This document shows, one piece after another, positions 53,500-62,748 of a stretch of 64,000 nucleotides of DNA (positions within the stretch are counted from its first letter, which is position 1; each line of letters starts with the position of its first letter). The position numbers were made by a program, and so were the translations under genes. Source of the stretch: Urinicoccus massiliensis (lineage in GTDB: Bacteria > Bacillota > Clostridia > Tissierellales > Peptoniphilaceae). The notes beneath the pieces were generated by a model that saw nothing but the letters and a program-made list of their open reading frames with translations, was not told where the DNA came from and did no database searches. The stretch is from contig NZ_LT635493.1 of assembly GCF_900120405.1 (NCBI RefSeq), positions 85,881 to 149,880 of the forward strand, read 5' to 3'.

Positions 53500-53665
53500 G
53501 TTGGCCTCCTTCAATTTTAGTGTTATAAATATTTCCGGGGCTTTAAAACACTAACAGATATTTTAAACAATATTCTTGTAAATGTCAAGGCTTCCCAAGA
53601 AAATTTATTTCCTGATTAAAGAAATTTTCTCCGGATATATATAGTCTAAGGAGAAAGGAGAGCCT

Positions 53666-54538
53666 ATGAATTATTCCTATGAAGATTTTATCCCCCAATG
53701 CCCTGGAGGACCCATTCTTGACTACAAACTTTTCCACCAAACCCGTCCCCTCCAGCTCAGTCCTGAAATGACTGAAGCCATCGAATACCTCCTTTGGTAT
53801 GTCCCAAATATCAATAGCCTCCAGTCTAAAACAAACCCCTACATAGAAAAGGCTGTTTTTGACGACTATATCTTTGAGCAAATGCTAAAACAAATGAAGA
53901 TGGGACCCAGGGATGTCTATATTGGCCAGAAGATTCCTGAGGAAATGGTGGCCTACTACAAGGGCAAAATCAACCCCTCCTGTCAGAAAATGCTCCTGAC
54001 CCAAGGAGATAATGAAACCAAAACTGCCGCCATGCTCCGGCACATCCGCAATGCCATCGCCCACGGAATTTTTAATGTCATTGGGGATGTCTTAATTTGT
54101 TTTGACTTTTCCACCATGAATGCCGCCAGTAGTAACAACTCCTGTACGGCCATTATCAAGATCCGTCCTGCCGGTCTTTTAAAGGCCCTGGAACAGATGG
54201 AAAAAGAATATGCCCATGCTCAAATCGCCGCCATGAGTTTCAAAAAGGCTGGCTACAAGGTCACCTTCCATGAAAAAACGGCCTTTGACTTTACCGCTCA
54301 AAAGGGCAAGCGGGTTTATTCTGTTGAATTAAAGACCCTGCCTGATGGAGTTACTCTGACAGAAAATGCCAGAAATCGGATTATCCACCGGCTCGAGGGA
54401 GCTCCCAACAAGGTCTTACTTACGGATAAGGGCAATCTCAGTCCAGAAGACCGGGCCATTTTAAAGAAGGAACATATCCAAATCATGTCCCCCCAAGTCA
54501 TGGAGCAACTCTTTATGGGCCATGACGTCTTGGCATAA
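53666..54538 (+). CDS. HEPN-like protein with C-terminal PD-(D/E)XK-like domain
   Basis: 290 residues, RBS AAAGGAGAG. The first ~185 residues include LRHIRNAIAHGIFNVIGD, whose R-x4-H motif (RNAIAH, about residue 127) and context fit HEPN-type RNases. Residues ~190-270 show VTFHEKTAFDFTAQ then VYSVELK, the spaced Asp ... Glu-x-Lys of a PD-(D/E)XK restriction-like fold. Stand-alone plus-strand gene among minus-strand housekeeping genes, with its own terminator. Function unknown; a defence or toxin role is an inference. The fold calls need profile searches. Confidence 0.55.
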   Translation: MNYSYEDFIPQCPGGPILDYKLFHQTRPLQLSPEMTEAIEYLLWYVPNINSLQSKTNPYIEKAVFDDYIFEQMLKQMKMGPRDVYIGQKIPEEMVAYYKGKINPSCQKMLLTQGDNETKTAAMLRHIRNAIAHGIFNVIGDVLICFDFSTMNAASSNNSCTAIIKIRPAGLLKALEQMEKEYAHAQIAAMSFKKAGYKVTFHEKTAFDFTAQKGKRVYSVELKTLPDGVTLTENARNRIIHRLEGAPNKVLLTDKGNLSPEDRAILKKEHIQIMSPQVMEQLFMGHDVLA

Positions 54539-54574
54539 AAAAGCTTGTTCGCATCTCTACGAACAAGCTTTTTC
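54537..54574. terminator. bidirectional terminator
   Basis: AAAAGCTTGTTCG and complement with an 8-nt loop between converging genes (HEPN-like and queT). Confidence 0.85.
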
Positions 54575-55072
54575 TTACTTTCGAGTGGATAGACGGTAGG
54601 AAAAGACATTGGCCCGGATGTAGGAATTTTCTTCCAGGGTCCTGTAAAGAGGCAGGCTCACCAGGCTACAAATCACGAGTTCTGATAAAAATACAGAAAG
54701 GGTTGTGGGAATAAAGACAGCCATGCCTTCCAGGTAGGCCACTTCTAGGCCGATAATAAAGGAGAAAAAGGCTGGCATCGTGCTGGCTAAAATCCGGTTG
54801 TTGATCTTACTCATGGCGTAGAGGGAAACCAAGGTGTGGAGGGTTCCCACTACAATGTCTATGACCCCAAAGGGGCTGGCCAGGTTGGCAATGGCACATC
54901 CCAAGACCACTCCGGGCATATAGAGGGGATTGTACCAAATTAAAAGGTTCAGGACTTCTGAAACCCGAAACTGGATAATCCCATAGCTAACGCTGGCAAA
55001 TATATAGGTTAGGGCCATGTAGGCCGCTGCGATAATGGCATTTTTTATAATGATGTCTGTTGTATTATTTTT
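54575..55072 (-). CDS. queT: QueT-like queuosine precursor transporter (ECF S component)
   Basis: 165 residues from the ATG at 55072 (GGGAGG upstream). Five to six membrane helices; QueT signature IIQFRVSEVLNLLIWYNP (about 33-50) and LGCAIANLASPFG. Brings in preQ1-type precursors. No preQ1 riboswitch is seen, since the gene starts inside the previous gene. Works with queG at 2-3 kb. Confidence 0.87.
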   Translation of the reverse strand, partial: KNNTTDIIIKNAIIAAAYMALTYIFASVSYGIIQFRVSEVLNLLIWYNPLYMPGVVLGCAIANLASPFGVIDIVVGTLHTLVSLYAMSKINNRILASTMPAFFSFIIGLEVAYLEGMAVFIPTTLSVFLSELVICSLVSLPLYRTLEENSYIRANVFSYRLSTRK

Positions 55073-55589
55073 CATCTTCTGAGTCCTCCCGGTCTTTAAT
55101 GTATCCTTGTTCATGGGCTAGTCTAGATGCAGTGGCTGCTGCCAAGGCGGCCACTAGGTCGTCTGTAAAGGTAGTAACTTCCCTGCCCTTTCTTTCATCG
55201 AGTTCTTTGATGATGCCAATTTTTTTCTTGTCCAAGTAGCCAAAATTGGTCAGGCCAATGGACCCGTAAACATTGACAATGGATAGGGGCAGGATTTCAT
55301 CAATCCCATAAAGTCCCTCATCGTTGGCAATAATGCTTTGGAGGGGCTCTTTAAACAGGTTCTTTTCGGCCATTTCGTCAATGGATAGGCCGGTTAAAAC
55401 GGCATGGATAATCTCCCTCTTGTGCATGACCTTGCTTAAGTGGCTGAGACATTTTTCCATGGTTAGGTCTTCTTGGTAGTCTTTTTGTAAAAGGTAGGTG
55501 ATTTCTGCAATAGCTTCTAATTCAACGCCTTTTTCCTTGAGTCTTTCTACTGTTAATTGGTAGAGTTCTTCCATATCGTAATTATACAT
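55065..55589 (-). CDS. phosphatidylglycerophosphatase A-type protein (YutG-like)
   Basis: 174 residues from the ATG at 55589 (AAAGGAG). EIIHAVLTGLSIDEMAEK and SIVNVYGSIGLTNFGYLDK match firmicute PgpA, a phosphatase of phosphatidylglycerophosphate in phospholipid synthesis. A frame to 55751 is open but without RBS. Overlaps queT by 8 bp. Confidence 0.85.
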   Translation of the reverse strand: MYNYDMEELYQLTVERLKEKGVELEAIAEITYLLQKDYQEDLTMEKCLSHLSKVMHKREIIHAVLTGLSIDEMAEKNLFKEPLQSIIANDEGLYGIDEILPLSIVNVYGSIGLTNFGYLDKKKIGIIKELDERKGREVTTFTDDLVAALAAATASRLAHEQGYIKDREDSEDEK

Positions 55590-55606
55590 TGGTAAGCTCC
55601 TTTGCT

Positions 55607-56116
55607 TTAGGCTTGTGCCTCTTGGGTCCGGGGGTTGCTTTTCTTTCTTCTTTTTCTGTGGATCCAATAGAGTCCCTGGGAAATGGAAAATAAAACCGGT
55701 CCAAAGAAAATGCCCACGATAGCAGTCACCAGGTCCATGGGAATCCGACACATCTTAAGAATGGTTAAATAGGGCATGGTAACCAGGGTGTAGGGTAGGT
55801 TTCGCAGGCTTTGGGCCGGCTCCATGGCAAAATTTTGCCCCTCCAGGCCGGAATAGGCCAGGACCAGGCAGGCCCCTCCCAAAAGGACCAGGGCCAGACT
55901 GGAGGTGAAAATATCCACCAGGCCCCGGGTCCACAAGAGACGGCCCAAGACTTGGTACAGGGCCAGGACCAAAAGGCCAATTAAAATTTTTCCGGCAAAG
56001 GTCCCAAAGAGGAAGCGAAGAAAAATTTCATTGTCCTTGGTAAACCAGATGAGAAGAAAAAATAAAAGGCTCAATATCCCCTGGTAGATCAGGCTAAAAA
56101 CATTATTCTTAATCAT
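55607..56116 (-). CDS. hypothetical membrane protein, 169 residues
   Basis: Five hydrophobic helices and a basic C-terminal tail RKRRKKSNPR. No known motif. Overlaps the apbE stop by 4 bp and ends 17 bp before the pgpA-like gene, so it is inside the operon. Confidence 0.6.
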   Translation of the reverse strand: MIKNNVFSLIYQGILSLLFFLLIWFTKDNEIFLRFLFGTFAGKILIGLLVLALYQVLGRLLWTRGLVDIFTSSLALVLLGGACLVLAYSGLEGQNFAMEPAQSLRNLPYTLVTMPYLTILKMCRIPMDLVTAIVGIFFGPVLFSISQGLYWIHRKRRKKSNPRTQEAQA

Positions 56117-57225
56117 TCTGCCTCCTCAGTGCTTTGTCTGTGGTAGGTCAAGAAGGGGTCCATTCCATCTGTATAACGGATTTGGCCATCCTTCATAACC
56201 CAGTAGGCTTCTACCCCGTCCAGACTGTCCACAAACTTCCGCCCTTCTTCATAGGGCATTAAAAAGACCGTCGTGGACAAAAAGTCGGCGTAGCCAGAAT
56301 CCTTGGTAACAATGGTTACGGCCCGGAAGTAGTCCCCCGGCATCAGGGTCTTGGGATCAATTAAATGGTGGTATCTCTTTCCATTGACAATGTAATAGCG
56401 TTGGTAGTCTCCGGAAGTAACCACTGAGGCGTCGTTGATTTTAATGGTGTCCAGGACATTGGACCCCTGGGTGTCTTCCGATAAGACATCGGGGTTTTGG
56501 ATGCCAATGACAAAGGTCTTCCGATCTTTTTCTAGAGGCTGTCCCACTAGGCGGACATTGCCGCCGGCGCTAATAAGGGCACTGTCCATCTTTAATTCTT
56601 TTTGAAGGTACTGTCCCATTTTTTCTGTTGCATAGCCCTTGGCTACCGCTCCCAGGTCCAGGGCCATTTTGGGGTCCTTCAAATAAACCGTCTTTTTCTC
56701 TTTATCTAAGACAACATTATCAATATCGGTATGCTTGGCCGCTTCTTTTAATTGGTCCATAGGGGGAAGTTTGGCTTGGCTGTGTTCCTTGTGGGGGTCT
56801 TGGTCTTGGAAGTCCGCTCCTGCTTCGAAGCCTTCCCGGTAGTCGCTCCAAATCTTTAAGACAGACCCCATGGCAATGTTGACTTCCTTGGACTTAGTAT
56901 GGTAGCGGTCAATGGATTCTTCAATGAGGTTAAAGAGGTCGTCATCTACCTTTACAGGATTCTTTCCCGCCTGGTCGTTAACGGTTTTTAAATTATCCAT
57001 ACCGGGATAATTGTGGTAGCCATCATAGAGCTTGTGGTAGTATAAGAACTTGTCATGAATTTTTTCAGAAAGCTCCTGGGCCTCTTCCTGGCTCTTGGCC
57101 GGAATATTCAGGCTGGTTACTGTGTCAAACAAGTCGTAATATTGGGCTGTATACATATCTTTTTTTGTCGGCTGACAGGCCACAAGACAGGCCAAGCAGG
57201 CTGCTAAAAGGATGATTTTTTTCAT
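56113..57225 (-). CDS. apbE: FAD:protein FMN transferase (flavin transferase lipoprotein)
   Basis: 370 residues. Lipobox LACLVAC (Cys16) for membrane anchoring. Flavin-transfer core: DLGAVAKGYA (about residue 190), SAGGNVR and the Mg-binding region DASVVTSGDYQRYY and HHLIDPKT. Attaches FMN to Rnf/Nqr-type subunits; none in the window. Followed by a coupled membrane protein. Confidence 0.93.
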   Translation of the reverse strand: MKKIILLAACLACLVACQPTKKDMYTAQYYDLFDTVTSLNIPAKSQEEAQELSEKIHDKFLYYHKLYDGYHNYPGMDNLKTVNDQAGKNPVKVDDDLFNLIEESIDRYHTKSKEVNIAMGSVLKIWSDYREGFEAGADFQDQDPHKEHSQAKLPPMDQLKEAAKHTDIDNVVLDKEKKTVYLKDPKMALDLGAVAKGYATEKMGQYLQKELKMDSALISAGGNVRLVGQPLEKDRKTFVIGIQNPDVLSEDTQGSNVLDTIKINDASVVTSGDYQRYYIVNGKRYHHLIDPKTLMPGDYFRAVTIVTKDSGYADFLSTTVFLMPYEEGRKFVDSLDGVEAYWVMKDGQIRYTDGMDPFLTYHRQSTEEAE

Positions 57226-57226
57226 A

Positions 57227-58423
57227 CTAGTCCTCCTTATAAATCCGATAGGTCTTAATGCTGGATAGACGGTGGCGCATCCAAGCCAACCAGCGTTTCA
57301 AAGACCGGTCCTTCTTATACCATTCCGTAAAGCTATAGCCCTTTTTCAAGGTTTCCAGGGCCAGGGGTCTTAGGGAATCTGGTACGTATTTTTTCAAAAC
57401 ATAGGGGTCTACATAGAGCCAGAGGCCAGAGTCTTTGTGGTAGTGACAGGCCTCCTCCTTGTGCCCCAAAAGGTCCTCAATTAAATAAGTGATAAAATTA
57501 CAGCCCCCGGCCGTCATACAATAGGAAGACCGGCCCTGGCGGATGTTGATTTCAAAAACCTTGTAGATCCCATCTCTGGGGTCTTTTTTCAGGTCAAAAT
57601 TGGCAAAGCCCCGGTAGTCAATAGCCTCCAAAAAGTCCTTGTAGACCGGGTAGACTTCTTGCCCGTCCATGGTAACCAGGGCATGGTAGTTGCCGATTTC
57701 TGCCGGCAAGACCGCGTCCAAAAGACATTGGGCAAAACACATCATGGTTACCCGACCCTTGGTGTTAACATAGGCATTTAAAACCGCCATCTGGCTGGAA
57801 TCTCCAGGAATAAAGTCCTGGGCAATCATCTGGCCTTGGTAGCCGGCCCGGTAGATTTTTTCCAAGGTTTCCATAAGGTCTTTTTCATTGTTAATCTTAT
57901 AAGCCTTGTACTTGCCTTCAAACTTTAAGGCCAAATAGGCAATGCTATCATTGGCCTTTAAGGCAATGGGATAGGTCAAGGGGTTGTCAAAACCCTCTTC
58001 CACCATGGCCCGGTCAATTACCAGGGTCTTGGGATAGGGCAGGCCATAGGTCTCGCACATCTTATAAAAATCCAACTTGTTTTCCAGAGCCTCTTGCTTG
58101 TCGGCATCAATGATGTTGAAGAGAAAGTCCTTGGCCAAAACATCCTTGTGCTTGGTCAACAACTTAGTATAGCCGTCACCACAGGAAATCAAAATCTTAT
58201 CAATTTTTCGGTACTTTTCCGCCAATTGCCGCAGGGTGGCCAGAAAAATTTCATCCTTGTCCATTTTGGGATGGACAATTTGCCGGACAATTTTTGAATG
58301 GGCCGTATAGGACAAGTGGGCCTTACCAATACACAAACTCTTTATTCCATAAGCCTCATGGATGGACCTAGCCACACCATAAGCGTTATTATCTGTTCCT
58401 AATAATATGGGTAAAAATTCCAT
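57227..58423 (-). CDS. ATP-grasp ligase, D-aspartate ligase-like
   Basis: 398 residues from the ATG at 58423 (GGGAGG upstream). ATP-grasp: pre-domain PILLGTDNNAYGVARSIHEAYG, Lys in ALKAN, hinge QDFIPGDSSQM and metal site FEINIRQGR (Glu/Asn/Arg). Close in layout to enterococcal D-aspartate ligase, which loads D-Asp onto the peptidoglycan cross-bridge, a link fitting this class of cocci (inference). Other carboxylate-amine ligations remain possible. 1 bp before apbE. Confidence 0.75.
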   Translation of the reverse strand: MEFLPILLGTDNNAYGVARSIHEAYGIKSLCIGKAHLSYTAHSKIVRQIVHPKMDKDEIFLATLRQLAEKYRKIDKILISCGDGYTKLLTKHKDVLAKDFLFNIIDADKQEALENKLDFYKMCETYGLPYPKTLVIDRAMVEEGFDNPLTYPIALKANDSIAYLALKFEGKYKAYKINNEKDLMETLEKIYRAGYQGQMIAQDFIPGDSSQMAVLNAYVNTKGRVTMMCFAQCLLDAVLPAEIGNYHALVTMDGQEVYPVYKDFLEAIDYRGFANFDLKKDPRDGIYKVFEINIRQGRSSYCMTAGGCNFITYLIEDLLGHKEEACHYHKDSGLWLYVDPYVLKKYVPDSLRPLALETLKKGYSFTEWYKKDRSLKRWLAWMRHRLSSIKTYRIYKED

Positions 58424-58522
58424 TTCTACCTCCCTTTCATACTTTTCCATTATAGCATAAGAGGGAAATTGAGGGAATAAAAAGCCAAGACTCTTTGGAA
58501 TCTTGGCTTTTTTCTTTAAAAA

Positions 58523-58552
58523 CTGGATATTTAATTTAAAATCGTGTATAAT
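58523..58552 (+). promoter_or_regulatory. promoter of the L25/Ctc gene
   Basis: Extended -10 TGTATAAT (58545-58552) with a TGGATA-like -35 at 58523-58528, 18-bp spacing. Confidence 0.55.
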
Positions 58553-58603
58553 ATACTATTGATTCCTATCGATAGAATAAATATTATATGGAGGTTATAA
58601 CCT

Positions 58604-59248
58604 ATGGAAAAAATTACATTAAATGTAACAAAACGCGACAAGGTTGGCAAAAACAATGTCGATAAATTACGTTTAGAAAAAACCATCCCCGGTATTCTCT
58701 ATACCAAGGGAGAAGAATCAGTAGCTATTCAAGCCGTTGAAAAAGACCTGCAAAAAGTTGTTGCTGAAGCAGGAACATCTACTTTAGTAGACCTAAATGT
58801 TGATGGTGAAAACAAGAAAATTCTCTTCAAAGAAGTTCAAATGCATCCCTTTAAGAACCACATTCTTCACTTCGATGCCTATGCTGTAAACATGAAGGAA
58901 AAATTACGTCTTTCCATCCCGGTTGTCCTATTAAACCGTGATGAAATTCACGCTCAACCCTCTGTTTTATTACAACACTTAGACGAAGTTGAAGTTGAAT
59001 GTCTTCCCGGATCCCTTCCCTCAGCAGCTGAAGTGGATGTACAAAACATGGAAATTGGCTCTGCCTTCTATGTAAAAGACTTGGACGTTGCCAATGAAGA
59101 AGGAATCGACGTTATCACAGACCTTGAAGAAGCCGTATGTACCCTTCAAGAACCTCGTGAAGAAGTTCTTCCTGAAGAAGGCGAAGAAGAAGCAGCTGAT
59201 GCAGCTGACGTTCCAACAGTTGATGAAACTGAAGAAGATGCCGAATAA
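58604..59248 (+). CDS. rplY: 50S ribosomal protein L25/general stress protein Ctc
   Basis: 214 residues, long (CTC) form: 5S-binding N-terminal domain (about 1-90, KDKVGKNNVDKLRLE-like front) and a C-terminal TL5 beta domain, then a Glu-rich acidic tail (about 182-214). RBS GGAGG. Stand-alone with own promoter and terminator. Confidence 0.92.
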   Translation: MEKITLNVTKRDKVGKNNVDKLRLEKTIPGILYTKGEESVAIQAVEKDLQKVVAEAGTSTLVDLNVDGENKKILFKEVQMHPFKNHILHFDAYAVNMKEKLRLSIPVVLLNRDEIHAQPSVLLQHLDEVEVECLPGSLPSAAEVDVQNMEIGSAFYVKDLDVANEEGIDVITDLEEAVCTLQEPREEVLPEEGEEEAADAADVPTVDETEEDAE

Positions 59249-59266
59249 GCAAGAAATCCTCTTGCA

Positions 59267-59301
59267 AAAGGAGTATGTAGCTAGCTACATACTCCTTTTT
59301 T
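59267..59301 (+). terminator. terminator of rplY
   Basis: AGGAGTATGTAGC palindrome, 28-bp perfect dyad followed by seven Ts. Confidence 0.85.
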
Positions 59302-59311
59302 TGTCTTAAAT

Positions 59312-59752
59312 TTAATTTTCTCCCTCTTCTGACAAGGCCTGGATTTGTCGGTCCAGCTCCTCTATAAGCTCCAAGAGCTTGGCCCGAAAGTCCCTAACTT
59401 GCCAGATGGAATCTTTGATTTGCCCTTGGACCCTAAAATCTGTAAAGATATTGTCCATCCAAAGGTCCCAAAAATTATCCTGCCAACTATCGGCCACCTG
59501 GCCCGGAAGGTCTATTTGGACATCTTGCAATTCTCTTCTTAAGGAATCCACTGCCTTGGTCATTTCTTGAAGGGCCAGGTTAGCCTTTTTAATCCTCCCT
59601 CTTTTGATGTAGCTGGATAAAAATCCTCCAGCTAAAATATCAAAAATCCCCCAGGAAGAAGCCGACTCTAAGGCCTCCAGGGCCTGGTCTAAACAAACAA
59701 GAGCTTCTTGCCCTGCCATCCTTGCCTCTTTCAATTCTTTTAAACGAGTCAT
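59312..59752 (-). CDS. hypothetical coiled-coil protein, 146 residues
   Basis: Helical throughout: coiled segments about 1-30 and 65-92, with a Gly-rich SWGIFDILAGGFLSSYIKRG between, and WQDNFWDLWMDNIF. No known family; found in pair with the next membrane protein (22-bp gap). RBS AGGAG. Confidence 0.6.
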   Translation of the reverse strand: MTRLKELKEARMAGQEALVCLDQALEALESASSWGIFDILAGGFLSSYIKRGRIKKANLALQEMTKAVDSLRRELQDVQIDLPGQVADSWQDNFWDLWMDNIFTDFRVQGQIKDSIWQVRDFRAKLLELIEELDRQIQALSEEGEN

Positions 59753-59774
59753 TCTATCTTATCTCCTTTCTCTC

Positions 59775-60029
59775 CTATCCTTGATAAAGATAAAGAATAA
59801 GACCAAGCCAAAGAAGGGCAAAAAGGCCACTATAGACCAACAGGTCCTTCTTGACCCTCCTGGCCAACCGGGTCAAAGTCTCTTTATTTTTACTCATCTT
59901 TTCAGCTTGGTAGAGAATATAGCTTGCCAGACCTAAAAAGAGAAAAGACCAGGTAAAGAGAAGGCCCTTTTGCTTACAAAAAGCCAAAACAATGGCCAGG
60001 AGGTAAAACCCCGCCGCTCCCGGTCTCAT
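59775..60029 (-). CDS. hypothetical small membrane protein, 84 residues
   Basis: Three hydrophobic segments (about 3-17, 22-38, 62-82) with a basic cytoplasmic loop. No clear RBS; possibly coupled to a short upstream frame. Function unknown. Confidence 0.45.
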   Translation of the reverse strand: MRPGAAGFYLLAIVLAFCKQKGLLFTWSFLFLGLASYILYQAEKMSKNKETLTRLARRVKKDLLVYSGLFALLWLGLILYLYQG

Positions 60030-60221
60030 TCATTGTAAATAAGCCCTTAAGACTTCCTTGTCTCCTTTTTTTGTCATCCCTTCCCCTCCTTTTCTTACTG
60101 CTATTATAATACAAGAATTTAACCGGAAGCAAGCCACTTTAGGCCCCCTAATCCATCTAGCCTTTTTAACATAGCAAAAGAAAGGAACTTCATTTATAAT
60201 GATCTTAGGAGGTCGTTTTAT

Positions 60222-62309
60222 ATGAAGAAGATTTTATTTGCTTTTTTTCTGGTCTTGTTGGCCAGCGGGGCCTTTTTGGCCTATCATTTTGTCCTTGTCC
60301 TGGATTCCAAAGATTTCCAAGCTAAAAGCTATGAAGACATAAAGGCAGAGGCTGAAAAGGGCCTAGAAAAGATGCCCCTTGAGGACTTGTACATCCTGGC
60401 AAATACAGAAGACCGGGAAGACTACTACAAGGCCCTCTACAATGCCTATAAACAGGAAGATCCCGACCTGGGCCTGCAATACTTGTACAATGAATTTGTT
60501 TTAAAAAACAATCAAAAAGTTTACCCCCTCTTAAAAGAAGAAGCCAAGTCAGATGTTCGCTTTAATGCAGAAGAAACAGGCTATCTAGGAGCTCTTAAAA
60601 ACTATAACAAATATCCTGAAGAGGAAAGCTTTAAAGACGACCCTTATAACTTTGAACATCTATTTGTTCCCAAATTTTATGATTCCAAGTCCACAGACGA
60701 GTTCGTTTATGACTTAAGGGCTAAAAACTATGACCTAGTAGGAAACCTGACTCCGGCAGGAGACTGGCCCTATCTTATCGGCCGCTATATCGATAAAAGC
60801 GGAAGCTATGAATTGAATCTCAATGCAAGTTCTGGTTTTCAAGATGGTGAAGATAAGCTCTATTTTAAAAACTTTGACGGAAAAACAGTTCTTGCCTTTT
60901 CACTAACAGACTATGCCTATCCCGGCCCCTTCGAGGATACTTATCCAGCCATTTGTCAATTTTACATCTATAAAGATTATGTCCTAGAAATATGCCTAGC
61001 ATCTGAAAGTGATGACCCAGGCCAATTTAAACATTGGGGAATCGGCACAATCAACCTGGATCAAAACCAGGGATATATCACCTACTATAAAGATTTCAAG
61101 GAAATATCCAAAGAAGAATTTGAAAACAATGTTGTCCCAGTGGATAAGCTGGTGAATTTATCCAAGAAAGAGTCCAAGTCTTGGACCAAAATCTCCACCA
61201 ACCCCCATATAGGATACAACTGGCCTGATGAACAAGTGACTGCATTAAAGAAACTGAGATATACCATCTTTAACAATCTTTTACTCTACACCTACAATAT
61301 CTCTTTAAGCCAAGATGTAAATATTCCCTACCTCAGGCCCTATTTAAAGCATCTTTATACCCTGGCCCATTGCCCTAATCTTAATAAGGTTGAAGATGAC
61401 CCAAGCAAGGAAGCCTTTACAGCCTATATCTGTGACTTAGATGGAGATGGATACCCTGAAGTGATTATGAACTATATGCTGAACATTATGAATGTTGAGA
61501 ACAGGCAACACCATGTTAAGGTCATTTCTTACGATCCTGAAAAAAAATCAACCTACTCCCTAGCTGATTTTATCTATGCAAATGGTGATGGTGGCTTGGA
61601 AGAATTTCAAGCTGGAGGAATCTATCGTAAGGATGGAAAAAACTACCTGTTGATCTTAAGATCTGATGGCCATAACCAAGGCTTTGCTTATTGTATTGGC
61701 CTGTATGAAAAAGAAGGCAGCCAATTAAACTATGTCGATTCAAGCTATAAAGTTGTCGAATATGATCCTGACTACATCAAGGCTACTGCAAGCTATCCCA
61801 ACAAAGCTTCAAATTACCTCCCAAGCCTCTATCGATACGGAAAAGATCCTGAAAATAATCTTTTTTTAAACATTCCATTAGCGGCTGAAAACTCCAAGGA
61901 AAAATACGACAACCTCTATAACCAGGTCTTTACAGACCAAGCCAAGGAAGACCTTGAATACAATGGCGAATTTCCAAAAGCCCTATATAAGAGATATGAA
62001 GGACTCCATGCCACTGCCCTCCATGACCCCCAAGAAATAAAAGATATCCTTCTGGCCAACAAACTCTTACAAGTCCCCATCCCCAAACGCCTTGTCATTG
62101 GGAACCAATACTATCCTATATCGGCAATTTTAAAAGCAGAAGGCAAAGAATATATCGATGTCCGGGCCTTAAAGACCCTGGATAATATTAACCTAAGCCA
62201 ATACAAAACTTTTGAAAAGAACAAGCAAAAATACATCTCCCTAGATGATTTAAAGCAAGCAAATCTAGTAGAGCAAGAATACAGCGATTATTTAATTCTA
62301 AAGAAATAA
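60222..62309 (+). CDS. large secreted or membrane-anchored protein, 695 residues
   Basis: Signal anchor (about 2-24), an acidic region with many Tyr, a Ca-binding-like motif DLDGDGYPEVIMNYM (about residue 405) as in dockerin/FG-GAP type loops, and a C-terminal copper-amine-oxidase N-like domain (about 630-690: YPISAILKAEGKEYIDVRAL). That end domain is common in Tissierellia and Clostridia surface proteins. RBS AGGAGG. Monocistronic. Confidence 0.65.
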   Translation: MKKILFAFFLVLLASGAFLAYHFVLVLDSKDFQAKSYEDIKAEAEKGLEKMPLEDLYILANTEDREDYYKALYNAYKQEDPDLGLQYLYNEFVLKNNQKVYPLLKEEAKSDVRFNAEETGYLGALKNYNKYPEEESFKDDPYNFEHLFVPKFYDSKSTDEFVYDLRAKNYDLVGNLTPAGDWPYLIGRYIDKSGSYELNLNASSGFQDGEDKLYFKNFDGKTVLAFSLTDYAYPGPFEDTYPAICQFYIYKDYVLEICLASESDDPGQFKHWGIGTINLDQNQGYITYYKDFKEISKEEFENNVVPVDKLVNLSKKESKSWTKISTNPHIGYNWPDEQVTALKKLRYTIFNNLLLYTYNISLSQDVNIPYLRPYLKHLYTLAHCPNLNKVEDDPSKEAFTAYICDLDGDGYPEVIMNYMLNIMNVENRQHHVKVISYDPEKKSTYSLADFIYANGDGGLEEFQAGGIYRKDGKNYLLILRSDGHNQGFAYCIGLYEKEGSQLNYVDSSYKVVEYDPDYIKATASYPNKASNYLPSLYRYGKDPENNLFLNIPLAAENSKEKYDNLYNQVFTDQAKEDLEYNGEFPKALYKRYEGLHATALHDPQEIKDILLANKLLQVPIPKRLVIGNQYYPISAILKAEGKEYIDVRALKTLDNINLSQYKTFEKNKQKYISLDDLKQANLVEQEYSDYLILKK

Positions 62310-62385
62310 GTCACTTTCGAATCCTCCCTGGAGTCTCCCAAACCCGTAAACAATCTAAATAAACTAAAGCCTTTATCGTCTTCAT

Positions 62386-62417
62386 AAAAACCCTGCAAGA
62401 AAATCTTGCAGGGTTTC
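62386..62417. terminator. terminator-like hairpin downstream of the 695-residue gene
   Basis: AAACCCTGCAAGA and complement with a 3-nt loop. Confidence 0.8.
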
Positions 62418-62748
62418 TTTTCGAGTGAAAATCCAATAAACCATTCCCCTTGCCTTCTGGAGAGTGGATTGCCAGCTTGAAAGAAGGATTCAAAATAAAT
62501 ATATGTAACCTGTCTTGGCCTTTATAGGATAGCCCCCACAATCCCTTATGTATATCCCTACAAAGAAAACAAAGACCTATTTCTACCGTGGAAGATATTT
62601 AAATTTGTGTACTACCTGTAGTCTACTTGTGGTCTACCTGTAGTCTACTTGTAGCCTACCACAAAAAATTATGGCAATTTTACAGGCCTTTAGCTTAAAA
62701 TTAAAGATAACAAAAAGCCCTACAATCTAGTGATTGCAGGGTTTTCCT
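62418..62748. other. gap before the tRNA array
   Basis: No gene; carries the 11-nt tandem repeat and an AACCCTGCAATC terminator-like stem near 62716-62745 just below tRNA-Arg. Confidence 0.5.
62612..62660. repeat. 11-nt tandem repeat
   Basis: Four units of CTACCTGTAGT (variants CTACTTGTGGT and CTACTTGTAGC) plus CTACC. Each unit is itself a CTAC-GTAG dyad. Confidence 0.85.

Noticed and set aside
55590..55751. N-terminal extension of the PgpA-like protein
   Set aside because: Low-complexity Lys/Pro sequence antisense to nothing but overlapping the upstream gene; AAAGGAG supports the ATG at 55589.
59088..59309. Lys-rich plus-strand frame over the end of rplY
   Set aside because: Out-of-frame shadow of the Glu-rich L25 tail.
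62612..62660. CRISPR array
   Set aside because: Units are 11 nt and directly adjacent with no spacers; no cas genes in the window.
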